Source of the DNA: Levilactobacillus zymae | GTDB lineage: Bacteria; Bacillota; Bacilli; Lactobacillales; Lactobacillaceae | Reading direction: 5' to 3' | Length of the DNA stretch: 64,000 bases | Assembly (NCBI RefSeq): GCF_032190635.1 | Contig: NZ_JAVLAS010000001.1 | Coordinates: 744,001-808,000, forward strand | Part shown: positions 38,900-47,428 of the stretch, piece after piece | Numbering within the stretch: position 1 is the first letter of the stretch | How the letters are laid out: each line of letters starts with the position of its first letter | Notes under the pieces: generated by a model | Told to the model about the DNA's origin: nothing | Seen by the model: the letters and a program-made list of their open reading frames with translations, nothing else | Databases searched by the model: none | Translations under genes and position numbers: made by a program

Positions 38900-39520
38900 T
38901 TAAATGGGCGTTTCACGGCTCATGTCCACCGCGTCATCTGCGGTGATTTCCCGTAAAACGCGACAGGGATTACCCACCGCCAGTGAATTAGCGGGGATGT
39001 CGCGGGTGACCACGCTGCCGGCGCCAATCACGCAGCCGTCGCCGATGGTCACACCACCGATGACCGTGACGTTGCTGGCTAGCCAGCAGTTATTCCCGAT
39101 GGTAATGGGTTTGGCATATTCTAAATCGTATGTCGAGCCGTCCGGACGAGTCCGTAAGTTGCGGTCCTGGTAACGCAGAGGATGCATCGCCGTCACTAGG
39201 GTCACGTTGGGGCCACACATGACGTTATCGCCGATGGTCACGGGACACGAGTCCAGTACGGTGAAGTTGGTATTGCCGTAAAAGTGGTCACCCAGCGTCG
39301 TGTAGCGGCCATAATCAAAGAAGATGGGTCCCTGAAAATAGGGGGCGACGCCGTGGTGGGGCACCAGTTCGTCGATCAACGCGGCCCGCACGCTAGCCGG
39401 TTGTTCGGCGGCTTGGTTGTAGGCCTGGTTCAAGACGTGCGCGGCGCGTTGTTGACGGTCGAGCTCGGGATCGGTGGGGTCGTAGAGCTGCCCCGCGAGC
39501 ATTTTAGCTTGTTCGGACAT
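38900..39520 (-). CDS. Sugar O-acetyltransferase (maltose/galactoside type, left-handed beta-helix)
   Basis: The 206-residue product starts with the Maa/LacA N-domain (KMLAGQLYDPTDPEL) and continues with hexapeptide repeats (FYGNTNFTVLDSCPVTIGDN, NNCWLASNVTVIGG, VTIGDGCVIGAGSVV). The catalytic His is in VTAMHPLRY near residue 113. It uses acetyl-CoA to acetylate sugars such as maltose, glucose or galactosides, possibly as detoxification. The gene lies just downstream of the deformylase-like gene on the same strand (18-bp gap). Confidence 0.9.
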   Translation of the reverse strand: MSEQAKMLAGQLYDPTDPELDRQQRAAHVLNQAYNQAAEQPASVRAALIDELVPHHGVAPYFQGPIFFDYGRYTTLGDHFYGNTNFTVLDSCPVTIGDNVMCGPNVTLVTAMHPLRYQDRNLRTRPDGSTYDLEYAKPITIGNNCWLASNVTVIGGVTIGDGCVIGAGSVVTRDIPANSLAVGNPCRVLREITADDAVDMSRETPI

Positions 39521-39538
39521 GGAAAAGACCTGCCTTTC

Positions 39539-39949
39539 TTAGATGAGGATGCCCTGACAGTGGTCGACTTCGTGCTGGATGATTTGCGCGATGAAGCCGC
39601 TAAATTCCTGGTGTTGCGGTTGAAATTGGGCGTTGAGGTAGTCGACGGTGATGGTTTGATAGCGCGTGGTGGGGCGTTGCCCACTCAACGATAGGCAGCC
39701 CTCTTGGGTCTGAAATGGGGCGCGCTTTTGGGTGATCTGGGGATTGATCATGGCGACGGGTAAGACGCCCATCAGGACCACGATGATCCGTTTATTTTGG
39801 CCGATCATGTTGGCGGCCATTCCCACGCAGTTGGCTTGGTGGGCCCGTAACGTATCGAGCAGGTCGGTGACCACTTTGGCATCGGCCCGGGTCGCCGGGA
39901 CGGCTTGGGTTTGTAGTTGTTGGGGATCATGAACGATGGGTCTAATCAT
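39539..39949 (-). CDS. Peptide deformylase-like protein
   Basis: The 136-residue product carries the three deformylase motifs in modified form: GMAANMIG (consensus GxGxAAxQ) near residue 45, EGCLSL with the metal Cys near 92 and QHEVDHCQG (HExDH) near 126. It is shorter than housekeeping Def of Gram-positives (about 185 residues), so it is probably the accessory Def-like paralog found in lactobacilli. The Gln of motif 1 is replaced by Asn, so full activity is uncertain. The ATG at 39949 follows GGAGG. Confidence 0.8.
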   Translation of the reverse strand: MIRPIVHDPQQLQTQAVPATRADAKVVTDLLDTLRAHQANCVGMAANMIGQNKRIIVVLMGVLPVAMINPQITQKRAPFQTQEGCLSLSGQRPTTRYQTITVDYLNAQFQPQHQEFSGFIAQIIQHEVDHCQGILI

Positions 39950-40276
39950 AAGAAACCTCCGAAAATTGAGTTTAGGGTTAACGCTTAGTCGATTAGCATA
40001 GTTGGCTAATCGCTTCCGGGTTAACCCGGTCAGCAACGGGCTGGAACGGGGTGGGTACGGCTTCAAGCCCGTAGCCCAGGTCTTGAAGACCGACCTTTGT
40101 CTAAGTCGACTGAGAAACGCCGGCTAAGACTGATTCCACGGCCCCCCCTGAGCCCATTTCTGACTGGCCCTCCAGCTCATACTAGTTGTGACAGTAACAT
40201 GGATATATTTTTTAATTAAACGACAATAATGGGTTATTAGTAATTTGGTTTTAAGATAGTTCCTAGTATACCACGG
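39950..40276. other. Intergenic region holding repeat copy B
   Basis: No gene seen. Positions about 40022-40182 are the second copy of the structured repeat; the rest is A/T-rich. Confidence 0.6.
40022..40182 (-). repeat. Structured dispersed repeat, copy B
   Basis: In reverse complement this segment aligns with copy A (13317-13473): the ends CAGTCAGAAATGGGCT and AGCCCGTTGCTGACCG still pair with two mismatches and one G-U, the core GGTCTTCAAGACC (as GGTCTTGAAGACC on the plus strand) and CCCACCCCGTTCCAGCCCG are conserved, and the inner stem has diverged. Confidence 0.85.
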
Positions 40277-41158
40277 CTACCGGGTCAAATATTGGAGTAG
40301 GCGCGCGGTGGTGGGCGTTTGACCGCCCCGGGGAGCCACGACTTGCAGGTGGCTGAGTTGGGCGGGTTCCAGCGAACGGGTCACAAAGTCCGCGGAGAGA
40401 AACGGGGCCGCGGCTTGGGCGAACAGGAAGGTGACCCACTGGGTGTGGGCGATCATCCCCAGCAACGTTTCGATGTGCGGGGTGCTGAACCGGATATTAG
40501 GCGTCAGGCCGGCCTGCTGGTAGAGCGTCCCCATGCGTTCGTAGATGCCGGACCCGGGGCTGAGCGTGACGATGTCGACGCCGCGCAGGTCCGCCATGGT
40601 GAGGGCCGCGTGCGCCGCTAGGGGGTGGTCCTGCGGCAAGATCACCCTGAGTTCGTCGGTCAACAGGTCCTGGGTGTGAAACTGCGAGGGGGCCAGCTGG
40701 CGGCTCTGGACGTCGCGCAAGATGGCCAGGTCGAGGCGGTGATCTTGGAGTTGGGCGAGCAAATCGGCGCCCTCCAACTCGTCCAAGCGCAGGTTAATCT
40801 GCGGGTAGTCGTGCATGAAGTGGCTGAGCTTGGCAGTCAGGCCGTACTGGGCCATGACCGGTACGCTGCCGATGTGTAACGTCCCCCGGCGCAGTTCGCG
40901 GTAATCCTGGAGTTCCCGCTGGAGCAGGGCGTATTGGGCCGTGATGGTCTGGGCGTAACGCAAGAAAATCTCGCCACTTGCCGTGATGGTCAGGTGGCGT
41001 TTGTTACGCGTGGAAATCAAGGGACTGCCCACTTCGGCCTGGAGATTACGCAGGCGTTTGGAGAGGGCCGACTGGGTGATGTGGAGCTCGACGGCGGCGT
41101 CCGACACGCTTTGCCGCTGGTAGAGCACGATGAAACTATGGAGGTCTTCGATGGTCAT
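40277..41158 (-). CDS. LysR-family transcriptional regulator of the decarboxylase operon
   Basis: The 293-residue product has an N-terminal winged HTH (SVSDAAVELHITQSALSKRLRNLQAEVG, residues 16-43, quoted in parts as the A-A-x-L-x-I-T-Q-S-A-L-S-K-x-L pattern) and a periplasmic-binding-like effector domain (about 90-290, with GTLHIGSVPVMAQYGL and TLSPGSGIYERMG). It is divergent from the ubiD-like gene with a 117-bp shared region, the usual place of a LysR activator of its target. The effector is probably a phenolic acid such as gallate; this is inference from context. Confidence 0.9.
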   Translation of the reverse strand: MTIEDLHSFIVLYQRQSVSDAAVELHITQSALSKRLRNLQAEVGSPLISTRNKRHLTITASGEIFLRYAQTITAQYALLQRELQDYRELRRGTLHIGSVPVMAQYGLTAKLSHFMHDYPQINLRLDELEGADLLAQLQDHRLDLAILRDVQSRQLAPSQFHTQDLLTDELRVILPQDHPLAAHAALTMADLRGVDIVTLSPGSGIYERMGTLYQQAGLTPNIRFSTPHIETLLGMIAHTQWVTFLFAQAAAPFLSADFVTRSLEPAQLSHLQVVAPRGGQTPTTARLLQYLTR

Positions 41159-41275
41159 CGGAATCCGTCCTTTCTATTAGTCCTGTTAGGAATAACGTTA
41201 AGCGTAAGTTGAATTGTTTGCAAGCCTGAATCCTCGTAGACTGAGTTTTGTAAGCTTGAACGAGGAGGTCATCAC

Positions 41276-42748
41276 ATGACAAACGAACCTTATGATTTAC
41301 GCCGGGTCTTAGCCGAACTTAAAACGCATCCCGGCCAGTATCACAAAACCGACGTCGCCGTCGATCCGAACGCGGAACTCTCCGGGGTCTACCGCTACAT
41401 TGGCGCCGGGGGCACGGTCCAACGGCCGACCCAAGAAGGCCCCGCAATGATGTTTAACCAGGTCACCGGGTTTCCCGGCACCCGCGTTTTAACGGGGTTA
41501 ATGGCCAGTCGTCGGCGGGTCGGGTTGATGTTTCACCACGACTACCAGACCCTGGGCCAGTTTTTAAACGACGCAGTCGACCACCCGGTCCCACCCGTGG
41601 AGGTGTCCGAGGCTCAGGCCCCGGCCCACGAAGTTATTCATCGGGCCACCGATCCGGATTTTGATATTCGTAAATTAGTGGCGGCCCCGACCAACACACC
41701 CCAAGACGCCGGTCCCTACATCACGGTCGGCGTGGTGCTGGGATCTAACAAGGCCAAGACCATGAGCGACGTGACGATTCACCGGATGGTGCTAGAAGAT
41801 AAGGATAAATTAGGCATCTACATCATGCCTGGTGGCCGGCACATCGGCAAGTTTGCCAGTGAATACGAAGCGGCCAACGAACCCATGCCCGTCACCATTA
41901 GTATTGGCTTGGACCCGGCCATCACCATCGGCGCGACCTTCGAGCCGCCAACCACGCCGTTAGGTTATAACGAACTGGGCGTGGCGGGGGCCATCCGCCA
42001 AGAGGCCGTGGGGCTGGTACCGGGACTAACGGTCGACGAACGGGCGATTGCCCGGGCCGAATATACCCTGGAAGGTTACATTTTACCCAACGAACGCGTC
42101 CAAGAAGACCTCAACACCCACACGGGCAAGGCCATGCCCGAATTTCCGGGCTACGATGGCGACGCGAACCCGGCCTTACAGGTTATTCAGGTCACCGCGG
42201 TCACGCACCGCAAGGAGCCCATCATGCAAAGCGTCATCGGCCCGTCCGAAGAACACGTCAGCATGGCGGGGATTCCCACCGAAGCCAGCATCCTAGAACT
42301 GACCAACCGGGCGATTCCGGGTAAGGTCTTAAACGTCTACAATCCGCCGGCCGGTGGGGGGAAGCTGATGACTATCATGCAGATTCACAAGGATGACGAG
42401 GCCGACGAGGGCATTCAGCGGCAGGCCGCCTTACTGGCGTTCTCCGCGTTTAAGGAACTCAAGACCGTGATTCTGGTGGACGAAGACGTCGACATCTTCG
42501 ACATGAACGACGTGATGTGGACCGTTAACACGCGGTTTCAGGCCGACCAGGATATCGTGGTTCTGCCGGGAATGCGTAACCACCCGTTGGACCCCTCGGA
42601 ACGACCGGAATACGACCCGAAGTCGATTCGGGTCCGGGGGATGTCGTCGAAATTGATTTTAGATGGCACCGTGCCGTTTGACTTAAAAGACCAGTTCGAA
42701 CGGGCCCAGTTCAAGGACGTGCCGGACTGGCAGAAGTATTTAAAATAA
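41276..42748 (+). CDS. lpdC: UbiD-family (prenyl-FMN) decarboxylase, gallate decarboxylase LpdC-like
   Basis: The 490-residue product is of UbiD length and has the AEYTLEGYILP motif (UbiD AEIVIEG) with the catalytic Glu pair near residue 262, ITVGVVLGSNKAKTMSD near 160 and DEDVDIFDMNDVMWTVNTR near 410. With prenylated FMN these enzymes decarboxylate aromatic acids; the LpdC type of lactobacilli converts gallate or protocatechuate to pyrogallol or catechol. Gene order ubiD-ubiX-lpdD with a divergent LysR gene matches phenolic decarboxylation, not ubiquinone synthesis. ATG follows GAGGAGG. Confidence 0.88.
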   Translation: MTNEPYDLRRVLAELKTHPGQYHKTDVAVDPNAELSGVYRYIGAGGTVQRPTQEGPAMMFNQVTGFPGTRVLTGLMASRRRVGLMFHHDYQTLGQFLNDAVDHPVPPVEVSEAQAPAHEVIHRATDPDFDIRKLVAAPTNTPQDAGPYITVGVVLGSNKAKTMSDVTIHRMVLEDKDKLGIYIMPGGRHIGKFASEYEAANEPMPVTISIGLDPAITIGATFEPPTTPLGYNELGVAGAIRQEAVGLVPGLTVDERAIARAEYTLEGYILPNERVQEDLNTHTGKAMPEFPGYDGDANPALQVIQVTAVTHRKEPIMQSVIGPSEEHVSMAGIPTEASILELTNRAIPGKVLNVYNPPAGGGKLMTIMQIHKDDEADEGIQRQAALLAFSAFKELKTVILVDEDVDIFDMNDVMWTVNTRFQADQDIVVLPGMRNHPLDPSERPEYDPKSIRVRGMSSKLILDGTVPFDLKDQFERAQFKDVPDWQKYLK

Positions 42749-42779
42749 GCGAATTCAATTGAAGAAAGGCGATGGGGAC

Positions 42780-43343
42780 ATGCAAAAAATCATTATCGGG
42801 GTCACGGGGGCTTCGGGAACCATTTACGCCGTCGACCTCTTGCGCCAGCTTAAGGCGTTGCCGGGCGTGGAGACTCACCTGGTGATGAGTGCCTGGGCCA
42901 CCAAGAACTTGGCGCTAGAGACCGACGAGACCTTGGCGGACGTCAAAGCCTTGGCCGACGTGGTCTATAGCGACCGGGACCAGGGGGCCGCCATCGCCAG
43001 CGGGTCGTTTCTAAACGCCGGAATGGTCATCGTGCCCGCCAGCATGAAGACCGTGGCCAGCGTGGCGTACGGCTTCGGGGAAAACCTGATTGCCCGGGCC
43101 GCCGACGTCACCATTAAGGAACAACGTAAGCTGGTCATCGTCCCGCGCGAGACGCCGCTTAGCGTGATTCACCTGGAGAACCTGACCAAGTTGGCCCGGT
43201 TGGGGGCACAAATCATTCCCCCGATTCCGGCCTTCTACAACCGGCCACAAACCATTCAAGACCTGGTCACGCATCAGACCATGAAGGTGCTCGACGCTTT
43301 CGGCATCCACCGCGCCACGGATCGCCGTTGGGAGGGGGATTAG
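42780..43343 (+). CDS. lpdB: UbiX-family flavin prenyltransferase (LpdB-like)
   Basis: The 187-residue product has the UbiX nucleotide/FMN-binding start GVTGASGTIYAVDLL, PASMKTVASVAYGFGENLI near residue 85 and the P-R-E-T-P-L-S-V-I-H-L-E-N motif near 125. It makes prenylated FMN from FMN and dimethylallyl phosphate, the cofactor of the neighbouring UbiD-type enzyme. The ATG at 42780 has GAAAGG 10 nt upstream; a TTG seven codons earlier is less likely. It follows the ubiD gene by 31 bp and precedes lpdD by two bases. Confidence 0.93.
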   Translation: MQKIIIGVTGASGTIYAVDLLRQLKALPGVETHLVMSAWATKNLALETDETLADVKALADVVYSDRDQGAAIASGSFLNAGMVIVPASMKTVASVAYGFGENLIARAADVTIKEQRKLVIVPRETPLSVIHLENLTKLARLGAQIIPPIPAFYNRPQTIQDLVTHQTMKVLDAFGIHRATDRRWEGD

Positions 43344-43345
43344 CC

Positions 43346-43762
43346 ATGCCCCAATTTCGGGTGACTCAGGTTGGTTACACGATGACCGCCGACCTCACGG
43401 TGATTGGCCCCGACCTGTTAATCGTGGTGACCGGGGGCACGCACCCGCACATTGGCGACGTGACCACGCTGACCAAGACCACCGCGTTGCGGACCGTGAA
43501 ATTTCCCAGTCATGACGGTCGTTTCCACAAGGATTATCTGGTGGGCGAACGCCTGGCCCGGCAGCTGCAACCCTGGCTCACGGGGAGTTGTACCGTGACG
43601 GCGGGCATCCACGTTGACCACATCACACAGGTCCAAATTGCGGCTAGTGGGGGGATGAGCGACGACTTAGGCCGCCAAATCGTGGCCTGGTTACGAGCGC
43701 ATCCCGTAACGACGACGGCGCCCGTGTATTACCGCGATGACCAGACGCCACCGCAAGATTAG
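43346..43762 (+). CDS. lpdD: LpdD-like protein of phenolic decarboxylase operons
   Basis: The 138-residue product has a strand-rich start (FRVTQVGYTMTADLTVIGPDLLIVVTGG in parts), a HIGDVTTL segment and EIVAWLRAHP-like C-terminus. Small proteins of this kind follow ubiX in gallate/vanillate decarboxylase operons (LpdD). Their exact job is unknown. It starts two bases after ubiX with GGGAGGGGG as ribosome binding site. Identity rests on context and size as well as sequence. Confidence 0.75.
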   Translation: MPQFRVTQVGYTMTADLTVIGPDLLIVVTGGTHPHIGDVTTLTKTTALRTVKFPSHDGRFHKDYLVGERLARQLQPWLTGSCTVTAGIHVDHITQVQIAASGGMSDDLGRQIVAWLRAHPVTTTAPVYYRDDQTPPQD

Positions 43763-43780
43763 TTGAATCTGAACCACCAA

Positions 43781-43814
43781 GTGACCATTATTCCTAGTTC
43801 AGGAATAATGGTCA
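43781..43814 (+). terminator. Hairpin after lpdD (T-poor)
   Basis: Stem TGACCATTATTCC / GGAATAATGGTCA, loop TAGTTCA. It lacks a real T-run, but position suggests transcript end. A similar hairpin (core ATTATTCC / GGAATAAT) occurs at 54352-54386. Confidence 0.6.
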
Positions 43815-44017
43815 TTTGGCGTTAAACGGGACAACTTATCCTGGGACGCACGCTTTAGCGCCGATAAGGCCCGTTGCGAATACGGTCAAAGACTGGTTCC
43901 CTTGAGCGGAGATTTCGCGACGGGGGGTTCCTATTTCTGGGAAAAACCGTTAAAGTGAAAGGAAACCGGGTCCATCATCATGGGCGCGATAATCCATCGT
44001 GAAAAGGAGCGTTATTT

Positions 44018-45211
44018 GTGACCAAGTATCAATTTCAAGCGGCAGCTTTTGTGTTAGTGTCGTTCATGTTAGGGTGTAATGAATTTATTGTGGTTGGTAT
44101 TATTTCTGATATTTCGAGTTCGTTGAAGGTGAGCGTGGCCACGGTGGGGTATCTGGTTACCGTCTTTGCCATTGTTTACGCCATCAGCACGCCGCTGGTG
44201 ACCATCCTAACTAACCGGTTTAACCGTTATCGTACGTTTATGGCGCTCATGGTGATCTTCCTAATTGGTAACACCTTGACGGGCTTTGCCACCAGCTTTC
44301 CGATTCTGGTGGCGGCGCGCTTAATCACCGCCGTGGTGGCCGGGACCATCGAGTCGCTGTGTATTGCCATTTCCAGCGTGATTGCCCCGCGAGACAAACG
44401 GGCCATCCTGATTTCCTGGCTGGCCGCCGGGTTTAGCATCGCCTCGGTTATTGGGGTGCCGATTGGTACGGCCATCAGTACTCACCTTGGCTGGCAGGAT
44501 GCCTTTCACGTCATTTCCGGGTTATGCCTCGTGACCTGCATCGTCTTGGGGGTCCTCTTACCACGAGATTTGAAACAACCCGTCAGTGGCATCAAGGATC
44601 AACTGGTCTTGCTGAGTGACAAGCGTATCTACCTCGGGTCGGCGTTGATCCTCTTCACGGCGGCCGCATCGTACGCCTATTACACCTATGTACGGCCCCT
44701 AATTACAACCACGTTAGGTTTTAATACCAGCATGTTGAACTGGTTGTTGATGATCATCGGTATTGTTAGTATTGTTAGTAACCGGCTATCCGGAACGTTG
44801 GCCGAGCACCATGGACTGCAACAATTACCCAAGTTCTACGTGGTTGACATCATTTTATTATGTCTCTTCCCGTTAGCGATGCAACAGGCGTGGACCGGCT
44901 ACGGCTTGTTACTTCTCTTGACCCTCTTAGTTCTGATTGGCGTTTCGTCGATTCAGATTCATTTCTTGGACGTCGCCGAGGCCGACTCCCCACAGGCCGT
45001 TGCCCTGGCATCAGCGTTGAACGCCATTTTCTTCAACGTCGGTATCTCACTGGGATCGGCGACGGCTTCCGGCGTGCTCCAGAAGGCGGGACTCACTAGT
45101 CTTGGTTGGGGGGCCGCGCTGTTTGCGGTGATTTCTTTGGGCCTGTCGGTATGGCTCAATCACGCCAATGCCGCCCATCCGCTCCGACGGGTGGTAAAAG
45201 TTTCCGAATGA
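44018..45211 (+). CDS. MFS transporter, DHA1 drug/sugar efflux type (first of a tandem pair)
   Basis: The 397-residue product has twelve membrane helices, begins FVLVSFMLGCNEFIVVGI and has motif A-like LTNRFNRYRTF between helices 2 and 3 and a loop PRDKRAILISW. It resembles AraJ/YdhP-type exporters of the MFS. Start is GTG behind AAAGGAG. The next gene encodes a clear paralog (many identical helices), so the pair arose by tandem duplication. It is downstream of, but 255 bp away from, the decarboxylase operon; a role in exporting the phenol product is possible but unproven. Confidence 0.85.
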   Translation: MTKYQFQAAAFVLVSFMLGCNEFIVVGIISDISSSLKVSVATVGYLVTVFAIVYAISTPLVTILTNRFNRYRTFMALMVIFLIGNTLTGFATSFPILVAARLITAVVAGTIESLCIAISSVIAPRDKRAILISWLAAGFSIASVIGVPIGTAISTHLGWQDAFHVISGLCLVTCIVLGVLLPRDLKQPVSGIKDQLVLLSDKRIYLGSALILFTAAASYAYYTYVRPLITTTLGFNTSMLNWLLMIIGIVSIVSNRLSGTLAEHHGLQQLPKFYVVDIILLCLFPLAMQQAWTGYGLLLLLTLLVLIGVSSIQIHFLDVAEADSPQAVALASALNAIFFNVGISLGSATASGVLQKAGLTSLGWGAALFAVISLGLSVWLNHANAAHPLRRVVKVSE

Positions 45212-45291
45212 AAACGATTTTAAACTGCAAAATTGTTCGGAATAGTGTACGCTAAGGGTACCGAATTTTAACCGGACGGAGGAACAAGATT

Positions 45292-46476
45292 TTGAACAAG
45301 TATCGTTGGCAAGCAATTGTCTTTGTCCTGGTGGCCTTCATGTTAGGCTGCAACGAATTTATGGTGGTCGGGGTCCTCTCCGATATCGCCAAGGAGCTGC
45401 GGATGCCGGTCGCCACGGTGGGGTATTTGGTGACCATCTTTGCGACGGTCTACGCCGTGAGTACCCCGTTCATCACGATTTTAACCAACCGCTTTAGTCG
45501 TTATAAAACGCTGATGACCCTGATGGTGATTTTCCTAATTGGGAATACCATAAGTGGATTGGCCTTTAACTACGGCGTTTTGTTGGTTTCGCGGGTCCTC
45601 ACGGCGATGGTTGCCGGCGCCATCATTTCCTTAATTATGACCTTCGCCAGTACGATTGCGCCGCGCGATAAGCGGGCCGGGTTGGTCTCGTGGATCTTTG
45701 CCGGTTTCAGTATTGCCTCAGTTTTCGGGGTGCCCATCGGGACCGCCATTAGTACGGCTTACAGCTGGCACGATGCGTTTTATCTGATTTCGATCATTAG
45801 CGTGATCACCTGTCTCTTGTTGGGCTGGCTCTTGCCCCGGCAGGTTGAACAGGTGCAGGGCAGCATTAAGAATCAGTTAGTCCTATTGACCGACAAGCGG
45901 GTTTACGTGGCCATTGCCCTGGTCTTGTTTAGCGCGGCGACCATGTACGCCTACTACACCTACATTCGTCCCATCCTGACCACCGGCCTCGGGTTTAGCG
46001 TCACCAGCCTGAATTGGCTCCTATTCTTGATTGGGGTCATGAGCATCTTCAGCAACCGACTTTCCGGCGCGTTAGCCGAACGGAACGGACTGCGAATCAT
46101 GCCGTGGTTTTACGTGGTCGACATTGCGTTATTGATTGTGCTGCCGCTGGGGATGAACAGTAAGGTCATGGGGCTGGGGATCTTATTGGTTTTGACGCTG
46201 ATCATCACGGTGCTGAATTCGCCGGTCCAGATTCACTTCTTAAACATTGCCGAACACGATTATCCCCAGTCGACGGTGCTGGCATCGTCGTTGAGTTCCA
46301 TCTTCTTTAACTTCGGCATTTCGCTGGGATCGGCGACGGCTTCGGGCTTGCTAGGCGTGGTCGGGATTCGCCACATCAGTTGGGCCGCCGCGGTGTACGC
46401 CGTGATCTCGCTGGGGTTGGCGTTGACGCTGAATCGCGTGATCAAGGCCCATCGGCAGGCGATTGCGCCCAAATAG
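45292..46476 (+). CDS. MFS transporter, DHA1 type (second of a tandem pair)
   Basis: The 394-residue product has twelve membrane helices and aligns along its whole length with the preceding protein (FMLGCNEFMVVGVLSDI, LTNRFSRYKT, APRDKRAGLVSW, LLTDKRVYVAI). Start is TTG with GGAGG upstream. It has its own upstream region, so the two may be regulated differently. Substrate is not readable. Confidence 0.85.
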   Translation: MNKYRWQAIVFVLVAFMLGCNEFMVVGVLSDIAKELRMPVATVGYLVTIFATVYAVSTPFITILTNRFSRYKTLMTLMVIFLIGNTISGLAFNYGVLLVSRVLTAMVAGAIISLIMTFASTIAPRDKRAGLVSWIFAGFSIASVFGVPIGTAISTAYSWHDAFYLISIISVITCLLLGWLLPRQVEQVQGSIKNQLVLLTDKRVYVAIALVLFSAATMYAYYTYIRPILTTGLGFSVTSLNWLLFLIGVMSIFSNRLSGALAERNGLRIMPWFYVVDIALLIVLPLGMNSKVMGLGILLVLTLIITVLNSPVQIHFLNIAEHDYPQSTVLASSLSSIFFNFGISLGSATASGLLGVVGIRHISWAAAVYAVISLGLALTLNRVIKAHRQAIAPK

Positions 46477-46536
46477 TTCACATTTAGTAGCGGGTGCGGT
46501 AAGCTGAACCCATCTGTGACGAAAGGATGGGATTCA

Positions 46537-47376
46537 ATGCAAGTGCCAGAATTAACGTTAAACGACGGGTATCGGATGCCCGCCATCGGTCTGGGAACCT
46601 ACCAAGTTCGGGGCGGCCAGGGGGTTAATCAGATCCTGGCGGCAATTCGCGACGGCTACCGGAGCCTAGATACGGCGACCAACTACGATAACGAAGGGGC
46701 CGTGGGTGAAGCGATTCGCCGCTCCGGCTTACCCCGGTCGGCGTTTTTCGTGACCTCGAAGCTGCCGGGTAAATACCACCAATACGCCGATGCAACCATG
46801 GCGATCCAGGAATCCCTGTACCGCATGGGGTTGGACTACTTTGACCTGTTCTTGATTCACTGGCCGTTACCTAAGCGCGACCACTACGTTGAAGCCTGGC
46901 AGGCCATGATCGATGCCCGAACACGCGGGTTGATCCGGTCCATCGGGGTGTCAAACTTCGAACCGGAACATCTGGATCGGTTGATGAACGAGACCGGGGT
47001 CACGCCGGCGGTTAACCAGATTGAGGTCCACCCGTACTGGGCCCAGGAAGCCATGCGCCAAGCCAATTTAAAGCGTGGAATTGTGACCGAGGCCTGGAGT
47101 CCGTTGGGCCGGGGCAGTGCGGCCCTTCAGGAGCCGGTGATTCAAGAGCTGGCGGGAAAGTACCAGAAAAACGTGGGGCAAATCGTCCTGCGTTGGCACA
47201 CCCAACGGGGCATTGTCCCGATCCCGAAGGCGCGACACCTGCAACACCAACGGGCCAACCTCGATATCTTTGATTTCAGCCTGACTAAGGACGAAATCGA
47301 GGCCGTCAACGGTTTAAGCAAGCCGGATGGCCGCATCGATGGTCAGGATCCTAACGTTTACGAAGAATTTGATTAA
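46537..47376 (+). CDS. Aldo/keto reductase (first copy)
   Basis: The 279-residue product is an AKR5-like NADPH oxidoreductase: GLGTYQVRGG near residue 17, catalytic Asp and Tyr in SLDTATNYDNE near 46-51, Lys in FFVTSKLPG near 75 and His in LFLIHWPLP near 108; NADP-binding IPKARHLQHQ near 230. It reduces carbonyls, for example diketogluconate-like or other aldehydes, in the cytoplasm. ATG 46537 is 7 nt after AAAGGATGG. A second AKR lies at 51.2 kb; they are paralogs with the same tetrad. Confidence 0.9.
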   Translation: MQVPELTLNDGYRMPAIGLGTYQVRGGQGVNQILAAIRDGYRSLDTATNYDNEGAVGEAIRRSGLPRSAFFVTSKLPGKYHQYADATMAIQESLYRMGLDYFDLFLIHWPLPKRDHYVEAWQAMIDARTRGLIRSIGVSNFEPEHLDRLMNETGVTPAVNQIEVHPYWAQEAMRQANLKRGIVTEAWSPLGRGSAALQEPVIQELAGKYQKNVGQIVLRWHTQRGIVPIPKARHLQHQRANLDIFDFSLTKDEIEAVNGLSKPDGRIDGQDPNVYEEFD

Positions 47377-47386
47377 CCATGCAATA

Positions 47387-47425
47387 AACGGCTCCCCTTC
47401 AATTGACGAAGGGGGGCCGCTTTTA
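47387..47425. terminator. Terminator between convergent genes
   Basis: Stem CGGCTCCCCTTC / GAAGGGGGGCCG with a 7-nt loop and TTTT on the plus-strand side. Confidence 0.8.
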
Positions 47426-47428
47426 GGT

